This document shows positions 1-6,290 of a stretch of DNA of 27,135 bases, one piece after another. The notes beneath the pieces are model-generated. The model worked only from the letters and a program-made list of their open reading frames with translations. It was not told the DNA's origin and did no database searches. Source of the DNA: UBA1163 sp049513055 (GTDB taxonomy: Bacteria; Desulfobacterota; BSN033; UBA1163); assembly GCA_049513055.1 (NCBI GenBank), contig JBEKWN010000036.1, positions 1 to 27,135 on the forward strand. The letters run 5' to 3'. Numbering within the stretch: position 1 is the first letter of the stretch; the number at the start of each line of letters is the position of its first letter. The position numbers and the translations under genes are program-made.

Positions 1-122
1 GGACATAATCTAAAACCTCCTTTTGGTTTCTTTAGATTATGTCTCTTCGTCAGATTAAAGAAGGGTGCACTTTTAAACTTTAAATCCATAAAAACCAGTG
101 CACTTTTAATTTTTAAATGACA
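1..122 (-). mobile_element. Probable left end of an IS21-family insertion sequence, cut by the window edge
   Basis: Read leftward, the element would begin at 122 with TGTCATTT. It carries the 12-base repeat GTGCACTTTTAA twice (65-76 and 98-109 on the plus strand, 33 bases apart), then a hairpin, a strong ribosome binding site (AAAAGGAGG, complement of 16-24) and an ATG at 6-4 that leaves the window. Repeated internal motifs at the terminus and a leftward gene starting about 115 bases inside are typical of IS21-family ends, where istA follows. The transposase lies outside the window, so the family is inferred from layout alone. Confidence 0.42.
2..43 (-). promoter_or_regulatory. Hairpin hiding the start site of a leftward gene
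   Basis: A perfect 13-bp inverted repeat pairs 2-14 with 31-43. On the minus strand the loop holds AAAAGGAGG and the stem contains the ATG at 6-4, so in a transcript entering from outside the start codon would be paired. Insertion sequences often protect their transposase start in this way (known for IS10 and IS50). Pairing is seen directly; the function is inferred. Confidence 0.45.
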
Positions 123-138
123 CTCATATAAAAAAGTC

Positions 139-166
139 TTGACTCTTCTCCTTTAAATCCTGTAAT
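139..166 (+). promoter_or_regulatory. Sigma-70-type promoter for the methyltransferase gene
   Basis: TTGACT at 139-144 and TGTAAT at 161-166 are separated by 16 bases. Transcription would start near 173, about 70 bases before the ATG at 244. It lies just outside the putative IS end, so the insertion may have replaced the original upstream sequence. Confidence 0.45.
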
Positions 167-243
167 TTATTTCAAGATCATTTTCTCCCTTGAGGGGGTG
201 AAAGGGAGGGGAAAACCTTCGCAGGGGTCACGGGAGTCTATCA

Positions 244-945
244 ATGGAACCAGAGATCTTGGAAGCAAGATACACACATCAAGAGATTATCCGGAAATAT
301 AATTGGATTGCACCGATCTACGATTTGTTTGGAATTTTGATGGAGTCAAAAGCCCGCCAACGGGCTTTAGAGATCGCTACGATTCAGAATGGAGATAAAG
401 TTTTAGAAGTTGCTCTTGGAACTGGACTCAATTTTGTGGAAATACTGAAGAGGAATCCAAATGGGTGGGTGGATGGTATCGATGTCTCCATGAAGATGGT
501 GGAGAAGGCAAGAAAAAGAATTTCTAAAACAGGGCAAAAGAATTATACCCTCCATCTCTGTGATTGTCGGCATCTTCCTTTCGAGGACGATACGTTTGAT
601 GTCATTATGAACCAATATCTCTTGGACATCCTTCATGTTGAAGATTTCATTCCCATTCTTTTGGAATTTAAAAGAGTTCTAAAGGATGGGGGCAGAATTG
701 TTTTAGTCAACATGACTAAAGGGGAGAGGTGGTTGAATCAAATTTACGAAGGTATTTATAAACTAAAGCCACCTCTCTTAGCCGGATGTAGAGGTGTCAA
801 GGCCCAACCTTTTCTCGAAAAAATCGGATTTAGGGAATTTCACAGGGAATTTGTATCACAACTTGGATTTCCATCAGAGGTGGTGCGAGGGATAAAGGGG
901 AATGGTTTGGGTCAAAAATTGTCAATAACCTCTAAAAATTATTGA
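244..945 (+). CDS. Class I SAM-dependent methyltransferase, UbiE/Methyltransf_11 type
   Basis: The 233-residue protein has the class I fold signatures: motif I LEVALGTGLN (54-63) for the SAM methionine and ribose, an acidic GID (78-80) for the ribose hydroxyls, CDCRHLPFEDDTFDV (106-120) around the adenine pocket and motif 4, and KDGGRIVLVN (147-156) before strand 5. The N-terminal YNWIAPIYD resembles the start of UbiE/MenG and related small-molecule methyltransferases. There is no signal peptide or membrane segment, so it should be cytoplasmic. The substrate cannot be read from sequence. MenG or UbiE itself is possible, but the C-terminal third does not show a clear UbiE signature. It stands alone with its own promoter; GGGAG lies about 10 bases before the ATG. 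Confidence 0.85.
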   Translation: MEPEILEARYTHQEIIRKYNWIAPIYDLFGILMESKARQRALEIATIQNGDKVLEVALGTGLNFVEILKRNPNGWVDGIDVSMKMVEKARKRISKTGQKNYTLHLCDCRHLPFEDDTFDVIMNQYLLDILHVEDFIPILLEFKRVLKDGGRIVLVNMTKGERWLNQIYEGIYKLKPPLLAGCRGVKAQPFLEKIGFREFHREFVSQLGFPSEVVRGIKGNGLGQKLSITSKNY

Positions 946-1093
946 GAATTATATTGATTAAAGATTAGGCATTTTGCTAAAAAAATGTAGAATAGGCCAT
1001 TTTTAGATTAAAAGATTATGGTTTTCAACAGGGTATTCACAAAAAATGTGGGAAACAAATCTAACCAATTAATTTTATGTAATAAATTCAAAA

Positions 1094-1126
1094 GGGATCA
1101 GTTAGAGGAGGGCCATAACTGATCCC
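1094..1126 (+). ncRNA. Perfect hairpin with GGAGG loop (5' member of a pair)
   Basis: GGGATCAGTTA (1094-1104) pairs perfectly with TAACTGATCCC (1116-1126). The 11-base loop is GAGGAGGGCCA. No coding frame explains it. It is followed five bases later by a second perfect hairpin with a similar purine-rich loop. Hairpin loops showing GGA are what CsrA/RsmA binds, so a Csr-type RNA or a CsrA-controlled leader is one reading. Confidence 0.4.
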
Positions 1127-1130
1127 AACC

Positions 1131-1179
1131 AGTACATCAAATGGGGGTGAAACAAGGAGGTGATATGGTTTGATGTACT
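1131..1179 (+). promoter_or_regulatory. Perfect hairpin exposing AAGGAGGTGAT and a two-codon ORF
   Basis: AGTACATCAAA (1131-1141) pairs perfectly with TTTGATGTACT (1169-1179). The 27-base loop contains AAGGAGGTGAT (1154-1164), a full complement of the 16S rRNA 3' end, directly followed by ATG GTT TGA (1165-1173), a start-valine-stop ORF whose end enters the stem. It lies 82 bases before the DUF4124 gene and could belong to its 5' leader. There is no U-run after it, so it is not an intrinsic terminator. Confidence 0.4.
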
Positions 1180-1261
1180 AGCTAAATAAATAATAATATA
1201 TTATATGGTGAAAATCAATATTTAAAAAGTATTTGGCATAAGAATTGCTGAAGGAATAATT

Positions 1262-1792
1262 ATGAAACGAATTTTAGTCACCATTTTATTCATCTTTTTT
1301 ATTTCAGGGATCTCTTTTGCAGAGGTTTACAAATGGGTTGATGAAAAAGGAGTGGTCTATTTCACGGATGATATTACTCAAGTCCCTGAAAAATATCGAT
1401 CTAGGGCTGAAAAAATTGGATTGCCGGAAGAGAAGGGAGAAACAAAAGTTGAAGGGGAATTAATGCCCAAGAGAAAAGAGGAGACTTATAGGGATCGATT
1501 GGGGAGGGGAGAAGACTATTGGAAGGGACGAGTGGAGGAATGGAGAAAGAAATTAAAAGAATTACAAGATAAATTGGAAATCTTGAGAGGTAGATATAAT
1601 GAATTGACAGAAAAGTTTAACGATTCAAAAAGTACGGCTGAAAGGGGAAATCTCCGAAGAGAAAGAGACCAGGTCAAGAGTGAAATGGACCAATGTAAAA
1701 TTCAAATTGAAGAAGCCAGGGACATGTTAGAAAAAAAGATTCCAGAAGAAGCAGACCTTTATAAAGCAAAGCCAGAATGGGTAAAACAGTGA
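1262..1792 (+). CDS. Secreted DUF4124-domain coiled-coil protein
   Basis: The 176-residue product starts with a signal peptide (hydrophobic residues 4-17, likely cleaved after ISFA at 20). A DUF4124 domain follows at once (EVYKWVDEKGVVYFTDD, 21-37; then PEKYR), the short all-beta module found at the N-terminus of many exported proteobacterial proteins. Residues 75-160 are highly charged and predicted coiled coil (WRKKLKELQDKLEILRGRY and on). The protein should be periplasmic, with the coiled coil as an assembly or binding surface. DUF4124 has no assigned reaction. AAGGA lies six bases before the ATG. The 316-base upstream gap holds two hairpins and a sigma-54-like site. Confidence 0.8.
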   Translation: MKRILVTILFIFFISGISFAEVYKWVDEKGVVYFTDDITQVPEKYRSRAEKIGLPEEKGETKVEGELMPKRKEETYRDRLGRGEDYWKGRVEEWRKKLKELQDKLEILRGRYNELTEKFNDSKSTAERGNLRRERDQVKSEMDQCKIQIEEARDMLEKKIPEEADLYKAKPEWVKQ

Positions 1793-2118
1793 AAATATTT
1801 CATAGACCTTGAAGAAAATACCCATTGAATAAAAATCGATTCAAAAATTGATAACTTCCTTTAATAAAAGAAATATTCTCTTTATCCCATTTTCAATATC
1901 CTTGATTTAATGTTAAAAATGTGACAATTTGTAAAAAGATTTAGAAAATAATTAAATTGGTATTATTTTTGCAGAAAAGTTTATTAATAAATCTTGACTA
2001 GATATGATAAAATATTTACCAAAATCTGGATTAAAAGGGAGGTTTATAATAAAAAAAGGAGAAATGGTATTAAAATTGCAGATTTTATATAAAATTGAGC
2101 CGAAGAGCCTAATTAAAA
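1793..2118. other. AT-rich non-coding gap before the first PilZ gene
   Basis: These 326 bases are very AT-rich and hold no credible gene. I found no convincing terminator for the DUF4124 gene and no promoter with good spacing; TTGACT at 1994-1999 has no -10 element at 16-18 bases. A small ORF (ATG 2064 to TAA 2126, 20 codons) overlaps the PilZ start, but its AAGGAG is only two bases from the ATG, so it is doubtful. Confidence 0.4.
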
Positions 2119-2520
2119 ATGGATAAAATGAATCAAAATAATCAATCCACTTCACAGACAAAAATGGGTGTCCTGGCTATTGAAAAAAGGAAATACCCAA
2201 GGTTTAGTGTGGAACTGCCCCTCGATTATTCTCGGCTTGATGGGAAACAAACCCTTGGGGGAATGGTAGCGAATGCAAGCGAGGGTGGACTCCTCGTCTA
2301 TCTGCCTGAAAGGGTCGAGATGGGAGCTTTATTGAAAATTGGAATATTTTATGTGAGAGGTTTAGAATTGGACACAATAAAAGCAGTGGCAAAAGTAGTT
2401 TGGTGTGATTTGGCGGCTAGGGAAAGTTGGGGTGAGCACCGATATGGATTACAGTTTCAATCTATTGATGAAAAAGACTTTAGTCGATTGACTACTTTAT
2501 TGAAAGAGGTGGGAAAATAA
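2119..2520 (+). CDS. Single-domain PilZ protein (c-di-GMP receptor), copy 1
   Basis: The 133-residue protein is one PilZ domain after a polar N-terminal tail. It has both ligand-binding signatures: RKYPR (24-28, the RxxxR that holds the guanines and phosphates) and NASEGG (52-57, the [D/N]xSxxG motif). It should therefore bind cyclic di-GMP, although binding is not proved by sequence. It has no catalytic or membrane part, so it would act by docking on a partner. An in-frame TAA at 2110 rules out a start far upstream. There is no Shine-Dalgarno sequence before the ATG at 2119 or the ATG at 2128. It is closely similar to the copy at 5170 and less so to the copy at 4766. Confidence 0.88.
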   Translation: MDKMNQNNQSTSQTKMGVLAIEKRKYPRFSVELPLDYSRLDGKQTLGGMVANASEGGLLVYLPERVEMGALLKIGIFYVRGLELDTIKAVAKVVWCDLAARESWGEHRYGLQFQSIDEKDFSRLTTLLKEVGK

Positions 2521-2747
2521 AAATAATTATTAGGGTGAAAAAATATTCCTTTTTGAAAGCCATTATGTTGAATAAAAAATATGTTGAACTATTTTGAAAA
2601 ATTATTTAAAAATAAGGAGAGAAACATGAATTCGCCCTGTTCGGGCATCGCTGAGAGAGGACCCTAAATTTTTCGTCCTATAAAAAGCGACTAAAAATCT
2701 CCCTTGATAGGGTTTAGGGAAAAACTACTCGGCATAAAAGGAACATC
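2521..2747. promoter_or_regulatory. Structured leader upstream of the PilZ-associated chimeric gene
   Basis: This gap holds more secondary structure than its neighbours. Hairpin GCCC/GGGC lies at 2634-2646. A two-part stem pairs TCGCT (2648-2652) with AGCGA (2686-2690) and, nested inside, AGGAC (2658-2662) with GTCCT (2675-2679). The inner loop CCTAAA (2663-2668) is complementary to TTTAGG (2713-2718), allowing a pseudoknot. The direct repeat TATGTTGAA occurs at 2564 and 2580. I do not recognise a known riboswitch; the c-di-GMP-I (GEMM) and TPP signatures are absent. Confidence 0.35.
2626..2667 (+). CDS. Possible 13-residue leader peptide
   Basis: AAGGAG (2614-2619) is six bases before ATG at 2626; the frame reads MNSPCSGIAERGP and stops at 2667. 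The ribosome binding site is better than those of most genes in the window. The ORF covers the first hairpin and half of the stem at 2648-2690, so translating it would open that structure. The ORF is seen directly; expression and a regulatory role are inference. Confidence 0.3.
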   Translation: MNSPCSGIAERGP

Positions 2748-4739
2748 ATGGTTAGATTAAATCAGGAAGAAGGGAGATATAGAGTCCTCCTCATCGGTAT
2801 CGGGGATAACACTGAAGAAGAAAAAGACTCCTTCAGTCATAACCTTTCTAAAAACTATAGTATTCCCTTCCTTCTGTTAAAAAAGATTGTTGACCGTTGT
2901 CCCATCATCCTCAAAAAAAATCTCTCTTTAAAAAAAGCCGAAATACTTGCTAAAACCCTTAAGTCCTTCGGAGCAACGGTCTCTGTTGAAGAAAGAAGAA
3001 ATCTCCCACCCATCTCTCTCGAATTCCAGGAATTAGTCCCCCATCAGTTGGCCTTAGAGTCCTCCTATCTCCGGAAGACACAAAGGGGAACATGGAGCAT
3101 CCTAGGAAGGGCAAAAAATATATCGGATGAGACTTTAAATGATGCCTGGGTCCTCATTCAACTTTTTGAAGATCTTGAAGAGTTTATTACCTTTGAAGAA
3201 ACTCCCCTCCCCATTAACCCTCTTCCACCGGGAGAAGCCTCTCCCTTTAAGGTAGTCTTTGAAGGAGACCTTTCTATTAAGAAGATTTCCGTTGCCTTTA
3301 AGAATGCTTCCGGACAACCCATTCCCGCAGTGGATAAAAGGAAAAAGAGGGAGTGGGTGGAAGTGGAGATAGAAGATGAACATTTCTTTTCCTCCCCCTG
3401 GATGTCAACAGAATTTGAAGAGAGGTCCCAAGCTATTGATCTGACCGAACCTACAGAAAAAATGATCATAGGAAAGGAGAAAGAAATCCCGAGAGAGGTC
3501 ACCCTCTCCTTGGAACAGGAAGTGGGGCCTTCCCTTAGAGAAGAAATAAGAGAGGAGAAGGGAGTAGATGTGGAGAGAATCTCTGAGGAGTCCCTTTTGC
3601 TGACCCTTGAACCTTCGGAAAAATTCTTGGAGTCGCCCTCGATTTTGCTCGAAGAGAAAGGCTACCTAGAGGGGGAGGAATCAGAGAGAGCCTTCGAACA
3701 TGAAACCTTTATATCGAAAGAAATGAAAGAAGAGATAGAGGAAGAAGCGGCTTTGGGTGAGTTAGAGCCGCCTTCTGATGATGAGGAGGTGACTGAAGAA
3801 TCGCGCCTTGACGGTTCTGTATTTGAAGAAGCCACCCAACTGCTAGAGGATATTTCTGAGAGCCCTGGAGAAGTAGAGGTAGAAGAAAAGACGGAGGTAA
3901 AGGAAGAAGAGACAGCAAAAGAAGAGATGGCAGAAAAAGAGGGGCTTCCTTCATTCTCTTGGATAGAATATTTTAGAGATGCAGTGGAAACTTTTTATCA
4001 AAAACCTCGAGATATTTTTTCGATTTGGTTTGAGGAATGTCGAAAGGAGGGTGAATTTAAAAATTCCCTTCATGCCCTTTTGACTATATTGGTTCATTCC
4101 CGATTTGATCAAGGGAACCAATCTATCAAAGCGTTGGAAAACACCCAAAGGGTATTCCGACTCATCATTCAACTGAATCTTCTCCTGGATGAGATACCGC
4201 CTCTTGAGGGGACACCCTTTGTATCTGGAGAAGTTTGGAGAGACCTATTTCATCGAGCACTCCCTAAGGCCCAGCAGATTGGAAATGCTATCCTTGAAAA
4301 AAATAAATGGAACGCCTTTGATTTAGAACGGTTGATTCGAGTCATTCCTCATATGGGTCATCCAAACAGTCGAATGGCGATCCGATGGATCAACGAATTG
4401 ATTCCAGATGTCGTGGAAGTTGTTTTTTCAGATACTCCTATCACCATTGGGGAAGGTCTTTACAGAGTGGCCTCTCGGTTAGGCATTGTGGATCCCCATT
4501 TTGACTATTATCAAGGTAGGAATTCGATGGGAGATATTAAAATCCAATCATTTGCAAAAATGGCTTTCCCTCAGGATCCTTTGAAGGTCGAGGAACCGAT
4601 GGCTTGGATGGGGAGGGGAGAAGAGCGGGGAGGACATTGTTCTCCTATTCAACCACGGTGTGAGGGGTGTTTCTTCGAAACCTTCTGTCCAAAGCTTTAT
4701 GTTCACTTTAACCCATCAGAAAAAGGGATGAGAGAGTAA
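2748..4739 (+). CDS. Chimeric protein: L12-like, FxLYD-like, acidic linker, degenerate endonuclease III-like Fe-S domain
   Basis: A 663-residue protein with four regions. Residues 38-83 resemble the ribosomal L7/L12 C-terminal fold (IVDRCPIILKKNLSLKKAE, then LKSFGATVSVEE). Residues 100-193 look like an FxLYD/DUF3426 beta domain (GRAKNISDETLNDAWVLIQL, LPPGEASPF). Residues 195-400 are a glutamate-rich, probably disordered linker. Residues 405-663 align by eye with endonuclease III: IPHMGHPNSRMAIRWI (533-548) at the helix-hairpin-helix, IGEGLYRVASRLG (567-579) at the VDTHIFRV segment, and C631-x6-C638-x2-C641-x5-C647, exactly the spacing of the endonuclease III [4Fe-4S] loop. The lysine and aspartate positions of active glycosylases appear replaced (S541; G568), so lyase activity is unlikely. 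AAAGGAA precedes the ATG. It is 26 bases upstream of a PilZ gene and probably cotranscribed. Domain calls are by eye. Confidence 0.7.
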   Translation: MVRLNQEEGRYRVLLIGIGDNTEEEKDSFSHNLSKNYSIPFLLLKKIVDRCPIILKKNLSLKKAEILAKTLKSFGATVSVEERRNLPPISLEFQELVPHQLALESSYLRKTQRGTWSILGRAKNISDETLNDAWVLIQLFEDLEEFITFEETPLPINPLPPGEASPFKVVFEGDLSIKKISVAFKNASGQPIPAVDKRKKREWVEVEIEDEHFFSSPWMSTEFEERSQAIDLTEPTEKMIIGKEKEIPREVTLSLEQEVGPSLREEIREEKGVDVERISEESLLLTLEPSEKFLESPSILLEEKGYLEGEESERAFEHETFISKEMKEEIEEEAALGELEPPSDDEEVTEESRLDGSVFEEATQLLEDISESPGEVEVEEKTEVKEEETAKEEMAEKEGLPSFSWIEYFRDAVETFYQKPRDIFSIWFEECRKEGEFKNSLHALLTILVHSRFDQGNQSIKALENTQRVFRLIIQLNLLLDEIPPLEGTPFVSGEVWRDLFHRALPKAQQIGNAILEKNKWNAFDLERLIRVIPHMGHPNSRMAIRWINELIPDVVEVVFSDTPITIGEGLYRVASRLGIVDPHFDYYQGRNSMGDIKIQSFAKMAFPQDPLKVEEPMAWMGRGEERGGHCSPIQPRCEGCFFETFCPKLYVHFNPSEKGMRE

Positions 4740-4765
4740 TTTAAATATTGTTGGGAGGATGATCC

Positions 4766-5152
4766 ATGGAGAAGGTAACTCCGTACTTAGAGAGAAGGAG
4801 ATATCCGAGGATGTCCTTAGACTTGCCCCTTGAATATCGGGTGATGAATGCCCCCTACGCTCATGGAGGACTTGTTATCAATGCGAGTGAAGTGGGGCTT
4901 CTCATCAATTCTATTAAAAATATACCGATCGGTTCAAAATTAAATATTGCTGTTTTATTCCCTAAGGGCTTTGAATTGACTAACTTCGAGGTATTAGCTG
5001 AAATCCTATGGAAAGACCTTTACTGGGAGGAAGATTGGGAAGGGTACCGGTACGGATTAAAATTTATTAAAATATTGGAGGGGGACCGTAGGAAACTAAA
5101 ACAACTACTCAGCGGTCAATTTGAATTGGGTGAGATCTCTCCTAATCTATAA
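4766..5152 (+). CDS. Single-domain PilZ protein, copy 2
   Basis: The 128-residue PilZ protein has RRYPR (11-15) and NASEVG (39-44), so the cyclic di-GMP site looks intact. It begins almost directly with the binding motif, lacking the polar tail of the other copies, and ends in an extra stretch of about ten residues (GQFELGEISPNL). It is the most diverged of the three copies. GGGAGGAT ends about 5 bases before the ATG. It lies 26 bases after the chimeric Fe-S protein and 17 bases before the third PilZ gene, so the three genes form one likely operon. Confidence 0.88.
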   Translation: MEKVTPYLERRRYPRMSLDLPLEYRVMNAPYAHGGLVINASEVGLLINSIKNIPIGSKLNIAVLFPKGFELTNFEVLAEILWKDLYWEEDWEGYRYGLKFIKILEGDRRKLKQLLSGQFELGEISPNL

Positions 5153-5169
5153 AATTTAAAAGAGGAAAG

Positions 5170-5556
5170 ATGACAGAGAAACAGGAAACGAAATCCCATG
5201 TGGGGGTGGCCAATTTAGAAAGGAGGAGACATCCCCGATTTTCAATCGATTTGCCGATAGAGTACCACCTCATCCCCTCATCCCTCAGCCATACAGGACG
5301 AGCTCTCAATGCCAGCGAGGGTGGGTTGTTGGTTTATCTTTCACAACAGATAGAAATCGGCCAGCATCTCAAAATAAAACTCTTTTTTGCTTCAGGCTCT
5401 CATTTGAATTCCATCGAAATATTGACAGAGGTGGTTTGGGTGGATATCCATTTGGGGAAGGACTGGGGAGATTACCGATGTGGAGTAAAGTTTATGGAGA
5501 TCTCCCAAGAAGACCTCAACAGGTTAAAAATTTTTTTAAGAAGTCTTTCAGAATAA
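5170..5556 (+). CDS. Single-domain PilZ protein, copy 3
   Basis: The 128-residue protein has RRHPR (19-23) and NASEGG (47-52). Its order of features (polar tail, LERRRHPRFSIDLPIEY, NASEGGLLVYL, a VVW strand, RCGVKF) parallels the copy at 2119 closely, which suggests duplication of one ancestor. AGAGGAAAG ends about three bases before the ATG. It is the last gene of the likely operon; the next gene has its own promoter. As with the other copies, the partner is unknown. PilZ adaptors commonly act on pili, flagella, exopolysaccharide or transcription, but nothing nearby identifies the target. Confidence 0.88.
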   Translation: MTEKQETKSHVGVANLERRRHPRFSIDLPIEYHLIPSSLSHTGRALNASEGGLLVYLSQQIEIGQHLKIKLFFASGSHLNSIEILTEVVWVDIHLGKDWGDYRCGVKFMEISQEDLNRLKIFLRSLSE

Positions 5557-5601
5557 CTTTGTCACCTCATCGTCCTCAAAGAGGTTAATGATTTCATTCT
5601 C

Positions 5602-5630
5602 TTGCCAAAAGAATAAAGAAATTTTATAAT
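5602..5630 (+). promoter_or_regulatory. Strong sigma-70-type promoter
   Basis: TTGCCA (5602-5607) and TATAAT (5625-5630) are separated by 17 bases, a near-consensus promoter. Transcription would start near 5637, giving a leader of only about 14 bases to the ATG at 5651, just enough to hold the AAGGAG at 5638-5643. Confidence 0.65.
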
Positions 5631-5650
5631 GTTATCGAAGGAGTGGAGAA

Positions 5651-5839
5651 ATGAGTGGGAAGAGTAGTTTTCCTTACCGTAAATATGATCGAAAGCCCCA
5701 TCCCCATATCGTCAAGCAAATTTTAGACGATAGCGAATTGATCGAGATGATGAAAGAGGTGCTTATTCAGGAGGGGAAGGCCTGTCCCTTTTGTCATCGG
5801 AAATTGAAGGGAGAACATAAGGTAAGAGAAATTTGGTAA
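5651..5839 (+). CDS. 62-residue CxxCH mini-protein, function unknown
   Basis: The product is small and basic. Its C-terminal half holds CPFCH (45-49) followed by RKLKGEHK. The two cysteines and nearby histidines (49, 56) could hold one zinc, as in a rubredoxin-like knuckle or zinc ribbon half. CxxCH is formally the haem c attachment motif, but there is no signal peptide, so haem attachment is unlikely. The gene has a strong promoter, a good ribosome binding site (AAGGAG) and a clean terminator directly behind it, so it is a monocistronic unit and probably well expressed. I do not recognise a family. Confidence 0.68.
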   Translation: MSGKSSFPYRKYDRKPHPHIVKQILDDSELIEMMKEVLIQEGKACPFCHRKLKGEHKVREIW

Positions 5840-5851
5840 GAGGTGAAGACG

Positions 5852-5889
5852 AAAAGAGATGATTCGGAAAAGAATCATCTCTTTTTTAT
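5852..5889 (+). terminator. Intrinsic terminator of the 62-residue protein gene
   Basis: AAAAGAGATGATTC (5852-5865) pairs perfectly with GAATCATCTCTTTT (5872-5885) around a six-base loop, followed by more T residues to 5887. It stands between convergent genes and could also stop leftward transcription from the gene at 6290-5949, with a weaker T-run on that side. Confidence 0.85.
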
Positions 5890-5948
5890 TTAACAAACAG
5901 GTCTAACCGACGGGTCCGGATATAACTTCCCTTGTCAGTTAGCGTATA

Positions 5949-6290
5949 TTAAATATCTTCATCCGGGAATTCCCGAACAAAGGAGAATTTTAAGGGTGCG
6001 AGCATGAACATTTTAGCTGCTGAATTCATTGCACCTGCAGGGGAGCCAGCAATGTTGGAGATAATATCAACGGTCAGAGTAAAAGGGAGAGAAGCAATAA
6101 AAACTCCGGTTCCGCCAATAGCGGCCGCTACTCCGAGCGGTCTGGCAACAAGTAAATCTATGGCACCCCATCCCTGTGCAACGGGATCATCATTTCTGAA
6201 TTTATCTCCAGCCCACCCTGTCGAATAAAGACTGCCCGTGACCAATGAAAGGGTCAATAATAACAGAAAAATCTTTTTAAATCCTTTCAT
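5949..6290 (-). CDS. Small exported protein with RPLG and SLPF motifs, uncharacterised
   Basis: A 113-residue protein. Residues 1-28 form a signal peptide (KK, hydrophobic 8-20, then a site near GWAG-DK). The mature part carries GWGAIDLLVARPLG (40-53), a glycine/alanine-rich hydrophobic stretch and FIASLPFTL (64-72), then an amphipathic tail. This arrangement is familiar from short uncharacterised envelope proteins of proteobacteria and related phyla, but I know of no established role. The single strongly hydrophobic segment (about 50-75) may sit in or on a membrane. AAGGAGGA precedes the ATG. It stands alone on the minus strand. A TTGACA at 6353-6348 could be its -35 element, but the -10 is poor. 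Confidence 0.72.
   Translation of the reverse strand: MKGFKKIFLLLLTLSLVTGSLYSTGWAGDKFRNDDPVAQGWGAIDLLVARPLGVAAAIGGTGVFIASLPFTLTVDIISNIAGSPAGAMNSAAKMFMLAPLKFSFVREFPDEDI

Noticed and set aside
2064..2126. 20-codon ORF overlapping the first PilZ start
   Set aside because: AAGGAG is only two bases from its ATG, too close for good initiation, so it is mentioned only as a possible coupling ORF.
2641..2720. Possible TPP or cyclic di-GMP riboswitch (CTGAGAGA and nearby stems)
   Set aside because: CTGAGA alone is insufficient; the other conserved TPP blocks and the GEMM tetraloop and receptor sequences are missing.
5695..5839. Haem c attachment by the CPFCH motif of the 62-residue protein
   Set aside because: The protein has no signal peptide and cytochrome c maturation takes place outside the cytoplasm; a metal knuckle is more likely.
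6004..6228. 74-codon plus-strand frame opposite the small envelope protein
   Set aside because: The opposite strand encodes a signal peptide, motifs and a good ribosome binding site; this frame has none.
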